64,000 nt of DNA from Ancylostoma caninum. Its lineage: Eukaryota > Nematoda > Chromadorea > Rhabditida > Ancylostomatidae. Below, piece by piece: positions 1 to 10,887 of the stretch. How positions within the stretch are numbered: position 1 is the stretch's first letter; the number at the start of each line of letters is the position of its first letter. Both the position numbers and the translations under genes were made by a program. Below the pieces are notes generated by a model. The model was given only the letters and a program-made list of their open reading frames with translations. It made no database searches and was not told the origin of the DNA. The DNA lies in the NCBI GenBank assembly GCA_037903475.1, contig JBAJFG010000172.1, positions 620,001-684,000 on the forward strand, given 5' to 3'.

Positions 1-300
1 ATACGGGTCCATGGGTGGAAAATGTGTCTGCCGTGGCCAAGAGGAGGAAAAACGTTAGGATACGGGCCCACGGATGGAGAATCCGTATTCTGACGTTTCC
101 CCACGATAGCGCCATGGCAGGCCCATACTCCATCCGTAGACCCATATACTGGCGTTTTGGAGGACGGGTAGCAGTGGCTAAAAGGCGAAATAACGCCAGT
201 ATACGGGTTCGTGGATGGAGAATAGGCCCGCAACGGCGCAATCGTGAGGAAAACGGCAGGATACGGGTCCACGGATGGTTTGAACTCTCGTGCGAAAACA
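1..300 (-). repeat. Degenerate GGACCC-type minisatellite
   Basis: Loosely repeated blocks containing variants of 'atacgggtccacggatgg' and 'aacgccagtatacggg'. The reverse complements match the array at 43.8-45.25 kb (for example 'tccatccacgaacccgtat'), so this is the same family in the opposite orientation. The period is irregular, near 55-60 bp. Open frames here are by-products of the repeat. Confidence 0.7.
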
Positions 301-845
301 CCCAAACGCTCGTTCCGACCCTCGCCCCCCCGCTCGTTCGGAAAGGGGTTTGCCCCCCCCCCGAAATAGTCTCAGTGGTTTGATGAATCGTATCACTTTG
401 CTTTGCCACGATAGAACGTTACTGTAACTTGATTGCGCCCTAACGATGGCGGCAGATTTCCTTTTCTCACTTGAAATAACCTACGAGCTTCATAATAGAC
501 TGATCAGCTGGATCATAATGCACATATGCATTAGGTTTAAAAGTAATTTCATTCCAGACTTTAATAAGGTAACTGAACAATCAGACGTTATCAGCAAATA
601 GCATTAAGACCGTTTGCAGCCAGTGCCATGCATAGACATGATTACAGAGCAGCCACGCTTGATTCTTGACATAATTGCTCCATCTGAATCAGTCTTGAGA
701 TAAAAGCTGTTGAAGAGATCTGGCGAAAGTTGCGTACAAAAGTACATATAGAGGAGAGAAATTATAGACTTTTTTGTGTACGCGGAAATAGGTGAAGCTT
801 TAGTAAAAAGAAAGTGTTGCACAATTTCAATGCTAATCTCTGTGT
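301..845. other. No recognisable feature
   Basis: AT-rich sequence with a C-rich run near 351-361. No credible exon, RNA gene or repeat seen. It lies just upstream of the W1 promoter. Confidence 0.5.
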
Positions 846-940
846 AATTGGTTGTTTCATTTTACATGAAGTACTCTTGAATTTTACAACAGGTTTCCCC
901 AACAAGGCGTTATGTTCGCAAAGGGCACGATATGTATAAA
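846..940 (+). promoter_or_regulatory. W1 promoter, diverged family block plus TATA
   Basis: Contains 'aattggttgtttcat' and 'caacaggtttccc', the positional equivalents of the block found before the other family genes, then TATAAA at 935-940. TATA to ATG is only about 36 nt, against 59-74 nt in the paralogues. It is the most diverged promoter of the set. Confidence 0.6.
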
Positions 941-970
941 TATGCTGCCGAGTATGAATATGGCACATAG

Positions 971-2716
971 ATGAAACTGCTGCTAATAGTCTTCCTTCCC
1001 CTTGCTTTCGGTAAGTTCACACAAACTTTTTGTAAGTACGCTATATTTGATGTTAAGCCGTGTTCTCGGAAGCAACGCCACAAGATTCGGACGAAAGGAA
1101 CGTTGAGAGGTATGGTTACTGCTGCACACTTCTTTTAAAAAGGTTGGTCACATTAGCTCGAAGCGCACATTAGCGGGGCTGCTTATTCGCAGCTTTGGAA
1201 GAGACAAAGGCATACCACTGTCGTCGACCAGTAATCACATGAAATCATTCTGCTGTAGTAAATTAGGTAATTATAGAAGCTCTTCCAGCAATTACAGCGG
1301 CTATCTCTCACGAATTCAATGACTATTAACTTTATACTGTGTCGAGCCTGACTAGATTGTTAGTGGATATATTTATTTATTATTTCGCTTGACGTTTCGA
1401 CGAGCCCGTCGTCTTCGGAGGCCTAAAAGTGGCTCACAGTTTTTTATCTGTGTTCTAGACCGCCAAACGTCTCCTCCCACTCTGCTAGTTTCAACTTTCT
1501 CCCCAGTTTACTACCTCGAAAACTCTCAGGAAGAAAGACCCAGCCCATATCCAACGTTTCTGCGGAAAAGTCCGCACCAGTTGTGATCGTCGTTGCGGAC
1601 GAGTGAGAGCCACTCCACTGCCCACAATCAATGTTGTGTACGGTCTACAGCTCGCATAACGGCATGTAGGGCAGAAAGTCACTTGTTATTGAAGAGCACT
1701 CATTCTTGCTATTACTAATAGGGTAGGTCTTTTGTCCTGGGAATTTTCGAGGTAGTAAGCCGGGGAGAAAGTTGAAACTAGCGGAGTGGGAGGAGATGTT
1801 TGGCGGTCTAGGACACAGATAAAAAACTGTGAGCCACTTTTAGACCTCCGAAGACGAGGTCACGTCGAAACATCAGGCGAAACCATGAATAGATATATCC
1901 ACTAACAACATGGTCAGGCTCAACACAGTTTAGAGTTCATATCGCAGAATGCCCAGGTTCAGAGAAGAAAGAACATGGAGATCAATGACTATTTTTAAAG
2001 GCAATGCTCTGTTCGATTAAATGGGAAACGACAATGACACGAGGAATAATCGTTAGCACTGAGAATTTATTTTAAGTAATTTACTCTGTCAACTGTTGTG
2101 TCATTGAGTTAGCTCTTCCTATCACAAAACGACTTCACAGAATACTATATTTTAACAAAAAAGCCAATTAATAGCAGTTCTCACGGAAATTTAATCGCAA
2201 TCTTCTTGGTGTAACGATTCTCTGGGTGTGGGGTAAGCTCTAAGACGCGAATCACAGAGAAAGGCCCTCAAATCGCGATTACCAGAGGATCAGCGGGACT
2301 TACAAAAGAACAAGGCTTACCAATCACCTGGATGAACTAGAGCTGCAAACCTTCTCATCCCTGTGCCGGAGTAGTGCACAGGAGGCCTGCAAAAGGGAAT
2401 CTATCAGAGTTGTTGAGTTTTGGAACCCAAGCGTGTTCAGCGCACTTAACTATCTCACAAAATCTCAAAGGTGAAATTTTCGGAAGGTGATGCTTTTAAT
2501 CCATTCTTTCATTCATATTGTACTTAAAAGTCTACTAATGCAAAATGATGGGTATGTACCTTAGTCATTTGGGGATTCACTCTTCCATGAGGTTTTTTTT
2601 TATGTTACAAATGCGAGAGATCTGCTGTTCCAGCAGGTATAAACCTACGACACAATCGCCATGGTGGAATGTGGTGGAGACATGAAGTGGGCAAATACAA
2701 GCCAAAGAGAGAGTGA
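971..2716 (+). CDS. W1: secreted Trp-rich precursor, diverged member
   Basis: Proposed exons are 971-1010, 1058-1109 and 2620-2716, giving about 62 residues. Exon 1 starts MKLLLIVFLPLAF and joins exon 2 in phase 1. The signal peptide probably ends at VFSEA, followed by an acidic spacer (TPQDSDERNVER) without the family CxxPPC motif. Exon 3 reads SAVPAGINLRHNRH then GGMWWRH and ends PKRE-stop. The phases match the paralogues and the 97-nt exon has no internal stop. The first payload cleavage site is altered: where W2 has REKRRFGG, this gene has RHNRHGG. The acceptor of exon 3 is poor; the T-run is followed by 'atgttacaaatgcgagag' instead of TTTCAG. The 1.5-kb second intron holds a foldback element. 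It may be a decaying copy. I recognise no function beyond the family layout. Confidence 0.55.
1329..1935. mobile_element. Foldback/MITE in W1 intron 2
   Basis: Inverted arms at about 1329-1540 and 1726-1935, both ending in 'ctgtgt(c/t)gagcctga'-like sequence and sharing 'aaagtggctcacag' / 'ctgtgagccactttt'. The middle has no transposase-like ORF. It lies wholly inside intron 2 of W1. Confidence 0.75.
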
Positions 2717-2870
2717 AAAAGCAGGCAGAATATACGATTTAATATGAAATATTGATGTAAAATATTTAATCTTAGCCCACTTCAACAAAACTGAACTCTC
2801 TAGTTCCGGGAAATACTGTTGCGGAGAAGAAGAAATGATCATCGGCGTTTCTGAAATCTTAATTTTTCAG

Positions 2871-2987
2871 ATTGCCGACGGTATGGAAGCTGATAAACGT
2901 GCACGAAGTGTGGTTGCTTCAGGTCTTCCAGAACCTACAAATTGCGACATTCGCTTAAGCAAGTTCTGGATGAAAAAAGGCGAGTGA
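2871..2987 (+). other. Candidate stray or alternative exon after W1
   Basis: The sequence 'taatttttcag' is a textbook nematode acceptor and opens a 38-codon frame to TGA at 2985. The frame contains EADKRARSVVASGLPEPTN and ends WMKKGE. DKRARSVVASG resembles the DKRSAVAEG pro-segment of W2. The frame is phase 0, however, so it does not join W1 exon 2, which needs one leading base. It could be an alternative last exon through an unseen exon, a relic, or chance. Confidence 0.3.
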
Positions 2988-2989
2988 AA

Positions 2990-4815
2990 TATGAGATGGG
3001 TTTGGTTTGTCTACCTAATTGCTCCCCTAGGAAAATGTGATGAATCCAGACCTCGTCTTCTAGATATGCTAGTGTCATCTGGCTTTTGCTGGTGGAGTGT
3101 GCTTGCCTTAGATGTTTTTCGTTGCTGTTTTTGTGGCAAATTTGCGATATATAGCGAAACCAAGTCCTCATTCATCATGCTTCCAAGATAATGCATTCAA
3201 AAACTAGCATTCTTCAATTGGGTGACTTTTTTGCAACCTATGTGGCACGTATACATACACCAACGGCTTTCGTTTGATCCGTCTTGTTTACGCCAAATCG
3301 GGCAGTGGTCACTTGCAAGGTGGGAGGAGCAGCCAATAGCAGTCGCTCGCCCCACCCACCCATGTGAATTGGAGAACCAAAACAAGTACGATAAAAATTC
3401 TTCCCCATCCTCAGCACAAAAGGCTACCTTCCCAGCAAATTTTCAGAAACAACTTTGTTTTGTTCTTCTCTCAGTTTGGGCGTTGTACAAGGAGAGTTCT
3501 GCCATACAAATAAAGCGCAAATTTTTCTAGAGTGCACACACAAGGCCTGTCTATGTATCTCTCACAATAGAGGCTTTATCATACGTAGCTCATGAATTCA
3601 TGTAGTGTTAAGTATAGGTGGTGCGGCGCGGCTCAGCAGACTGTTGCTGCGTAATGCAGGGACGAATGAGAGCGAATGTGGTGGTAAACGTACCTACTGT
3701 CTTTTTTCTTTCCCATTCCAGTGTAGTTTTATGGACCAATTTTGGAAGCTTTCCTTTATTCCAGTGCATCAACTCGATAAATTGCTCTTGAGGTCTTTTT
3801 TCTCAAAGTGATCAGATGCTAGCCATAAACTTTCGCCATCATCGAGCCTGTTTCAATGGCTAGGTTCAATTTCATGCAAGGTATGCGGTGCGTTCGTTGC
3901 GTTCACGAACACTCCCCTGGATGGATAAGGATTTCGTGGTAGAACTATCCTCACTGCACCCAAATGCTGGTACACCTGACTTTCGATAAAGAAAGATCAT
4001 ACGCAAAAATTCCGCATTTCCACATCTAAACTTCACCCAATCCGTTCATGCGCAAATCCGGAAGACTGATGCCAACAGAATTACTCTAATTGGACCTCCA
4101 ACATCTCTCGTAGGACCTCCCGCATCTTCCCTCACTTGCTAATATCCGAGATATGTCTATTTATTTTCACTGCTTCTTGTGATTCTCTGCCTGAAGTCCG
4201 CCCAAAGTGTCGCTGGGTGACAGTTACCTAGAATGTTTGAGCGCGCTCAATTCCCTGTTTTCGAGGCAGATAAGTATTTGTAGGAGCATCAAGGGATGTA
4301 CTATTTGGATTTAACATTCATTTATTTGTTTGTACGTGGCTCAACCACACTAATTCACAGATACACGCTAAAAAAATACAAGTACAGTGCTTAAAAACCT
4401 CGTTGCGTTGACAATAGGTAATCGCCAGAGGCGGAAGTGACTCAGCAACGTACAATGCATACATATGCATACACACTTTGAATCAGTCATAAAAAACATG
4501 TACTCTTTTATATACACGATGAATCAATAGGCACAGTCATCGAGATGCTCATCTACCTGTCTCTTATACTGTTTTAGTGAACATGACTGTGGATTTCTCG
4601 GAGAACTTCAGAGAAATTGACCCAGCACTCTGTGTGAAAAAATTGGATAGTGAGCTGTTTTTCGCTTTGGAAAATTCTGTTATCAATGGGCCACCTCTAG
4701 TGCGGAAAAAGGACAATCTACGGAACTCAACTACCGGGAGATGATTCTTTCCGCAGATAATTTTGTAGACCATGACAAGATCGCACAACATACATAAGAC
4801 AAGATTAAAATGCAG
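2990..4815. other. No recognisable gene
   Basis: Several ORFs of up to about 100 codons occur on both strands without splice context, family resemblance or repeat support. Nothing I would annotate. Confidence 0.45.
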
Positions 4816-4819
4816 TTCC

Positions 4820-5580
4820 GTTTTTCGAGTTTTCAATTCAAGATAGAATAAAAAGCCATAACTGCGAGAAGAGGCATACCTGCCGCCATTATTTGCGGTT
4901 CATGTAGCGTCCTCGTCTCAAATTAGTCAAGCAGCATAATTTCATACATAACAATAGCAATCAATCCAGCGCACAGCACATGAAAATCTAAATAAACCAT
5001 CGAAGTCCATTTATTTAATCCATTTAATTATAAACAGTGACGAGATGTGGATATATGTTCATCCAATTGTGAAAGGATGGAGGGCTGAACACGAACACGC
5101 TGGAACAGTTAGGAAGAATTTTGATTGCATATGCAGCCTCACCTCTGTATACCAAGAGTTTTGCCGGCTACCATGATGAGCGATGTGCATGAGACCGTCC
5201 AATTGTTTGGCTCCCACCATAAGCTACAAAGACTACGGCAGCGTACTTCGCCGTTAGGGCACAACGATGCTTACACGTTTCGACTGTCCCTGGCACGTGC
5301 ATTAGCGCCACCAACGATAGATACGCTGTTGCTGTACTTCTCGAGGAGTATGCTTCTTTCGATCAAACGTTGCTGGCAACACGTTGCTGGCGCTGTTACC
5401 AGCAGCTGATCCCGTATCAGTACGTACAGACTCCATTGTGACAGCGTGGGAGTAGGTGAGGGGGGGGGGATAAAGCCACAGCCTCTGAGGAGTATATCAA
5501 CGGCCATGGGTTTTGTAATCGATGTTGCAGATGATGTCGACGTAGGATGCGCTGAACGCTGCACAGTTTTTTAGCAATAA
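4820..5580 (+). repeat. Conserved 5' flank of W2 module
   Basis: Matches the flank of W3 (about 10090-10880). Shared landmarks are 'agaataaaaagccataa', 'cataatttca', 'ccagcgcacagcaca', the 'gaaaggatgga' stretch and 'gattgcatatgcagc'. Parts also recur before W6 and W8. This defines W2 and W3 as direct duplicates of one module. Confidence 0.65.
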
Positions 5581-5586
5581 CAACCT

Positions 5587-5686
5587 AATTGGGAGTTTCG
5601 CTCTTAATCAAACAGGTTTTTCTCCTACCAAGAAAAATCCTTCACCCGTTCATAGGGTACAGTATATAAGGTATGGCATATATAAG
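5587..5686 (+). promoter_or_regulatory. W2 promoter: shared block plus TATATAAG
   Basis: 'aattgggagtttcg' then 'aatcaaacaggtttttctcc' then 'accaagaaaaat', ending in a TATA box TATATAAG at 5679-5686 followed by 'cactgtagaattagtac'. The same order occurs before W3, W4, W6, W7 and W8. The ATG is 74 nt past the TATA. Confidence 0.75.
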
Positions 5687-5752
5687 CACTGTAGAATTAG
5701 TACGACCCATGTCTTTATCGGCTGGTTCACTAGAGGAGCAAACTTCCCAGGC

Positions 5753-6921
5753 ATGAAGGTCGCGCTCTTCTTTCTCGTGTGCCTTCTTTGTGGTTAGTTC
5801 TTATAGAAATTAGCTCGAAGTAGTACTCTTTATAGAAACATTACATTTTTTCAAGTCGTAACTACATATGCGAGGATCTGCCGCGTGCCACCCTGCGATC
5901 CTGTTCAAAGGTATGATCACTCTCAAACAATTCGCTCTAAGGTGCTGATAAAAAAACATCCCTGAAAACCGCCGGCGATCACCACGACCATAGCGATTAT
6001 TACGGAAAAAAAAGCTATAATGGACAGAGGAAAGGGGGAGCCTCGCGAAAGTACAAACGATGAGAAGCTGTCAGACACGATGACGTGGTGATCGATATGC
6101 ATTGTTTCCAGTGCCCCTATCACCTGTACAGTCATTTTCATTCTCTCCGAAGAGGTGCAGGTTGGGGATGCTCCAAATGTAACTTGGTTGGACAGTTATA
6201 AATATTAACAGTTTGCGGACAGCGGACATGAATTGTTGTGATAATATAGAACAAAAAAATGACCAAATAAACTGATACTCAAAGCAATCTTCTATGCAAA
6301 GGAGCAGTGTTTTGTAAAGTAATTAGAGGCGACAGTAGCTAGTTCAGTCTAAACACTTCAAAGTGACTAGATTCTTTGGTGGGAATATCATATCATGCGC
6401 GCCTTTGCTGCGGCCACAAGCTTGAGCTCAAAGCATTGGACGAACGATAATGGAGCTCTATCACCTGTTTTGTTGTACCTTTTCATTTCGGGAAGCGCCA
6501 CATAGAATACATATTTTTTTAAGAATTGAAGCAAATTATTACACGTAGTTACTCGATGTAAGTTAGTCATTGTCAGTGAAAATTTGCACATCTTACATCA
6601 TGTGGTCAGCCATTTGAGGATAGAACTGCTTAATACTTATTCTTTCGTTATTTCAGAGATAAGAGATCTGCTGTAGCAGAAGGAAACATGAGAGAAAAAC
6701 GCCGTTTTGGTGGAATGTGGTGGAAGCATAGTACTACTCCAGCGGGAGATGTAAGGGAAAAACGCCGTTTTGGTGGAATGTGGTGGAAGCATAGTACTAC
6801 TCCAGCGGGAGATGTAAGGGAAAAACGCCGTTTTGGAATGTGGTGGAAGCATAGTGGTGGAAAAAACGCCGTTTTGGTGGAATGTGGTGGAAGCATAGTA
6901 CTACTCCAGCGGGAGATGTAA
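5753..6921 (+). CDS. W2: secreted multi-unit Trp-rich precursor
   Basis: Exons 5753-5792, 5856-5910 and 6657-6921 (introns of 63 and 746 bp), about 119 residues. The signal peptide MKVALFFLVCLLCVVTTYA is completed by exon 2, then RICRVPPCDPVQR with two Cys around PP. Exon 3 gives DKRSAVAEGN, then repeats of REKR + RFGGMWWKHSTTPAGDV. Each 21-residue unit begins with a dibasic site, as in multi-copy peptide precursors processed by subtilisin-like convertases. Units 1 and 2 are complete and unit 3 is shortened. A net 22-nt deletion between units 3 and 4 then shifts frame, and the ORF ends at 6921 after an unrelated tail, while three more units stay intact in another frame up to TGA at 7047. Either the gene is truncated or the assembly has a repeat error. 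Function is not known; secretion and processing are inferred. Confidence 0.75.
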
Positions 6922-7049
6922 GGGAAAAACGCCGTCTTGGTGGAATGTGGTGGAAGCATAGTATTACTCCAGCAGGAAACGTGAGAGAAAAACGCCGTTT
7001 TGGTGGAATGTGGTGGAAGCATAGTACTCCGAAGCCCGATGTGCCTTGA
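6688..7049 (+). repeat. 63-bp tandem array in W2 final exon
   Basis: Six units start at 6688, 6751, 6814, about 6855, 6918 and 6981. Spacing is 63 bp except 41 bp between units 3 and 4. Because 63 is a multiple of three, other frames and the opposite strand also stay open; those long ORFs are shadows. The last unit ends PKPDVP-stop in its own frame. Confidence 0.85.
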
Positions 7050-7121
7050 GATGAGTGAAGCAGGCAATCAAAATAGCTGGCTCGATCTAGAGCATAGCAG
7101 TGCTGTTGTTCCTCTTGAACC

Positions 7122-7127
7122 AATAAA
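7122..7127 (+). terminator. W2 poly(A) signal AATAAA
   Basis: AATAAA in 'cttgaaccaataaatcaa'. The equivalent position after W3, W4, W6, W7 and W8 also carries AATAAA in a similar context ('gaagcaataaag'). Confidence 0.75.
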
Positions 7128-7129
7128 TC

Positions 7130-7500
7130 AATCTACTGAAAGGCTTCCATCGCAGCAAGTGCTTCGATAAAAAGATTTCTGAAGATTCCCTATGGAACTA
7201 TTCTAATGCAAAGCTCGTAGCATGCGAATCCTTTCGGCGTATATAGGTGCCTCAGTGATGAGAGAACAGGTGCAAGCTTCAGCAGGATTACGCGGAAGTA
7301 GCATGTCGAAGTCATACCATGCCCACAAAAATTAGTGTTATAATTAATGGGATGGAAAAATGAAATCAGCGTCGATTCCCTTTTTTCTTCGGTTTTCAGA
7401 AAGGTGTTTATTCTGGAACGCTTCTCCATTTATCACAAAATACTTGTTTCTGAACCGTGAAAGTGAAATTTTCTATACAGTGGTGAAGGAAATATGTATA
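7130..7500 (+). repeat. Conserved 3' flank of W2 module
   Basis: Includes 'cttccatcgcagcaagtgc', 'gtgcctcagtgatgag' and 'gcaagcttcagcag'. Versions follow W3 (about 12080-12450), W4, the 26.0-kb remnant, W5, W6, W7 and W8. Non-coding. Confidence 0.6.
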
Positions 7501-9250
7501 ACTAGCTGCCATACTCGGCTTCGCTCGGGTATTTCATTGGCCCGGCTATCTCACGCTGCTGAGGACAATTGCTATTGCCGACAAATTTATTAAAAATGCT
7601 GATAATTTTGGTGGTCAGCGCATTAGCGAGGTTCAAGTGACACTTTTCCACCAATGCGTAAGCGAAAAGCCAACAAAATTATTATATTTCAATGAGACTG
7701 AATTAATGTATTCGTGCACAGTGGTTGTCATGTTCATGTTCAACTCACTAATGGGCCCCAGTAGACCCACCGAATGGCGAAAAATGAATAAAATAGATAG
7801 ACCAATATTTCGTGTAAAACTGTGATCATATTCGTTTCCAGAGTATAGGGAAACCGCATCAAACATTTGCTTGCCCGAAATAGGACGAAAATGAGAAAAA
7901 TCGATAAAATCAATAAATCGGTACTTCAAAAATGATTGTCATATTTATACACAGCATAATAAGGAACCCCGGTAAACATGTGTTCACCTCCCCATAATGT
8001 AGAGTGGCGAAGAATCAATAAAATCGATAAATCAATATTTCGTGCGAAATGGTTATCATATTCGTGTTCAGCGCACTGGGAAATCTCAGTAGGCATGCCC
8101 TTCCCGCCCCCGAATGAAAACGGAAAAAGATCGATAAAATGAATAATAATAATTATTATTTTTTATTACAAGCGCAGAACACATGTGAATGTAAAATAGA
8201 TAAAAAAACCATGTGACACATGAGCCAAAATCAAATGGGAACAACCGTAATTAACAACCGTAAAAAACTACTAAAAGACAACGAGAGGAGATATGAAGTA
8301 AAACTGGTATAAAACACATGATTAGGGCTTCACAAACCTGTCAACTAGTCTGGAGAAAGAGTAGAAGCTAGTGGGTAGAAAAGATTTGCTTAGCTTCCGG
8401 AATTGCGAGTCGGCTCTATGCACAAAAAATGTTGCTCTCACCGTAGTCCTGGCTAATGGCAAATTTAGTTTGGATGAAGATTCTGTGGTAGACGATTGGT
8501 AAAGAGTGAAGAAATTTTGGATTTTGACATCACCATTAAGAATCTTGAAGATCATTAGAATATCATTTCTTTGTCTTCCGCGAGCAAGTGAAGAAAGACC
8601 AAAGATGGTATTCCGCTTATCAGCATAAGGAACAGATCCGTAATCTAAGCCTCCTTTACGTAGCATAAGCTTCCTTGTAAAGCTATTTTGAACGCTTTCT
8701 AGCGAATTAATGAGCATTTTCTTACAAGGACAGAAAATTGTGGTGCCATATTCAGGAGTAGGTCTAATGTAGGTCTTATAGACCTTAAGAACGAGGGCTT
8801 GATTTTTGGAATGTAGTCCTCTGAATAGATTGAGCATTTGGAGCATAGCCTTGTTTCTCATTTCGTTGCAGTGTTTGTTGAAGCGATTATTCTTGCCAAG
8901 ATGAAGCCCCTTCGTTTTCTCTACTGATATGGGAAGTTCCCATTCCTAGGACCAGTGAAAAAGAGTGTCAACAGCTGATTGCAAGTTAGGAGTGCCTCTT
9001 CTGGCTAATAAACCGCTAATAAATCGATAGTGTCGCTAGAAATGATTGTCATATTCGTGTTCAGCCTATTGAAAACCCTAACAGGTATGTTCTCGCCAGT
9101 CTGTGGACAAAAACAGCAAACAAAAAAAAACGATAGAATTAATACAATCGATAAACTAATCGATAAGATCAGGTCAAAGTAGCCTATAACCTCCGCCGGC
9201 CCCTGTTGGGTCCACTTGCAAAATTTGATCGATTAATGTTCCGCGATTTC
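7500..9250. repeat. AATCGATAAA-type satellite block
   Basis: Begins with 'atactcggcttcgctcggg', which also opens the 16.7-kb satellite ('atacccggcttcgctcggg'). It contains repeated 'aaaatcgataaatc', 'cgtgcaaaa...tcatattcgtgttcagcgcact' and '(a/g)aaaccccagtag' segments in diverged units. A LINE fragment interrupts it. Same family as 16745-17785. Confidence 0.75.
8140..9010 (-). mobile_element. 5'-truncated non-LTR retrotransposon (LINE, CR1/RTE-like)
   Basis: On the minus strand the ORF 8861-8322 reads LKVYKTYIRPTPEYGTTIF, then LESVQNSFTRKL and RGRQRNDILMIFKIL. This is the pattern of the end of the reverse-transcriptase domain in CR1/RTE-type LINEs (YK.yiRP.lEYg..iw.P; lE.vQ..ftr; RR..Dl...kil). 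Upstream, the same frame continues to about 9010 with LQSAVDTLFHWS and VEKTKGLHLGKNN, typical of the RT palm end, but an in-frame TAG breaks it. The low-coordinate end has a TAATTATTATTATT-type tail, consistent with a LINE 3' end. It is inserted in satellite and is not functional. Confidence 0.8.
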
Positions 9251-9310
9251 TATAAGTACAGGGTGAGCCAAAAATACGGTAACAAAGGAAAGAGCAACCA
9301 GAAAAAGATT

Positions 9311-9782
9311 TTTAAAGGCAGCAGGAGCTGAAATCCTCGACTCCGAGCTGAGCTGTGGGTGATGAAGTACGGACTCAGCACATCATAAATGTGAAACGAA
9401 CACAGACAATGATGGCTTACCTGCAGAGAAAATGGAACATTCGTCGCGAACACGCCTGGCCGTGTTCGTGCGCGGACGAGTTTTCCCCGGCGCGAAAGCC
9501 ATTGCGGCGCGTGGTTTGGCGCGAAGGGAAAACGAAATGCATTCAATTCACAGGGTTTCATGGCGAGACTTGGCCAAAACCACGCGCCGCAATGGCTTCC
9601 GCGCCGGGGAAAACTCGTCCGCGCACGAACACGGCCAGGCGTGTTCGCGACGAATGTTCCATTTTCTCTGCAGGTAAGCCATCATTGTCTGTGTTCGTTT
9701 CACATTTATGATGTGCTGAGTCTGTACTTCACCACCCGCAACTCAGCGCAGAGTCGAGAATTTCAGCTCCTGCTGCCTTTAA
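9311..9782. mobile_element. Foldback element with ~210-bp arms
   Basis: Arm 9311-9519 is nearly perfectly complementary to 9576-9782, with a loop of about 56 nt. Arms run from 'tttaaaggcagcaggagctg' inward to 'ccattgcggcgcgtggttt'. Overlapping ORFs on both strands encode the same arm and are shadows. A separate 'acagggtgagccaaaaata' just before it (9258) looks like a Tc1/mariner-type end without a visible partner. Confidence 0.8.
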
Positions 9783-10087
9783 GGCATTTCGGAACATTGT
9801 TACATGATTTGTGCTCATCAACTCCCGACAAATATAATACGAGAGAACATCTAGAAATATCCTCCATCTGCTAGGAATCAGAGCCTTAGACATCAGATGA
9901 GGTCGCAAGCCTCGGCGCGCAAGTGGTTGAGCAAAAATTTGTTTCCTATTTTTGAAGTTCCTTCCAGTTCAATTTTCGCAAAGGAACATTCCTACGATTT
10001 TTTCTTTTCTCTTTCGCTGTAGCGGTAGTTTCGAATTGCAACGCTTCAACCTTCTGAAATTTCGAGTGGTGATAGATATTTTTTCTG
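9783..10087. other. No recognisable feature
   Basis: Spacer between the foldback and the W3 module. No gene, repeat or RNA signal seen. Confidence 0.5.
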
Positions 10088-10887
10088 AATTTTCATTTTA
10101 AAATAGAATAGAAAGGCATAAACCTGAAAAGCCACCACTGTGTGCGCGTTGCAATTCATGTAGGGTCTTTGCCACAATTTCGTCAAGCGACATAATTTCA
10201 ACATAGCGAATCCAGCGCTCAGCACACGCGATGCTAAAAAATTCATCGAAAAACAGATTATGAAACGGCATTTTAAATCATATGCATGTCGATCATTCAA
10301 CCATAACCAGTTATGAGAAGAGACGAGGTGCTCATCGGATTATGAAAGGATGGAATGCTGATCATAAGTGAAAATACTGCTGAGAGAATTTCGAAGATTT
10401 TTGATTATATCTGCAGCTCCTGTGTATGTAATCAATGCCCCTTCATCAAGACTTCTGGATACAGAGATTTTTGTGTGCTACCACGACGATGTGCATGAAA
10501 CCTGACGAATATTTGAAGAGGCTACCACTCTACTCCAGTAGACTTTGACAGCGTACGTCACCGTCAGGACACAGCGATGCTGATACCTATCGATTATCGG
10601 TGGTGCGTGCAGTAGCAACACCAGCGAAAGACACGCGACGGATATACTCCTCGAGGACTATGGTTCTTTTTGATCCCTGCGCCATGGCGACACATCGCTG
10701 GCGCTGTCCCTAGCAACTAATTTGTGCCCGTGCTAATACGAAATGAAACCGCTGTGGCTGGATGGGAGAGGGTGAGGCAGGGGCACATATAGAGTACAGC
10801 AACGGCCATGAGTTTCATAATCGATATCCTCGACGACGACGTGGGGTGTTGTAAACACTGGTCATTTTTCAGGGATGATCTCAACCT

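Noticed and set aside
5741..5760. Trans-splice acceptor directly before the ATG
   Set aside because: W2, W6 and W8 have 'ttccca(a)g' just before the ATG, but W3 and W4 do not, and a TATA box lies only 59-74 nt upstream, so a short untrimmed leader is likelier.
6637..7123. Overlapping minus-strand ORFs (70-139 codons) across the W2 array
   Set aside because: Any stop-free 63-bp unit stays open in every frame; only the plus frame joins exon 2 in phase and carries KR sites.
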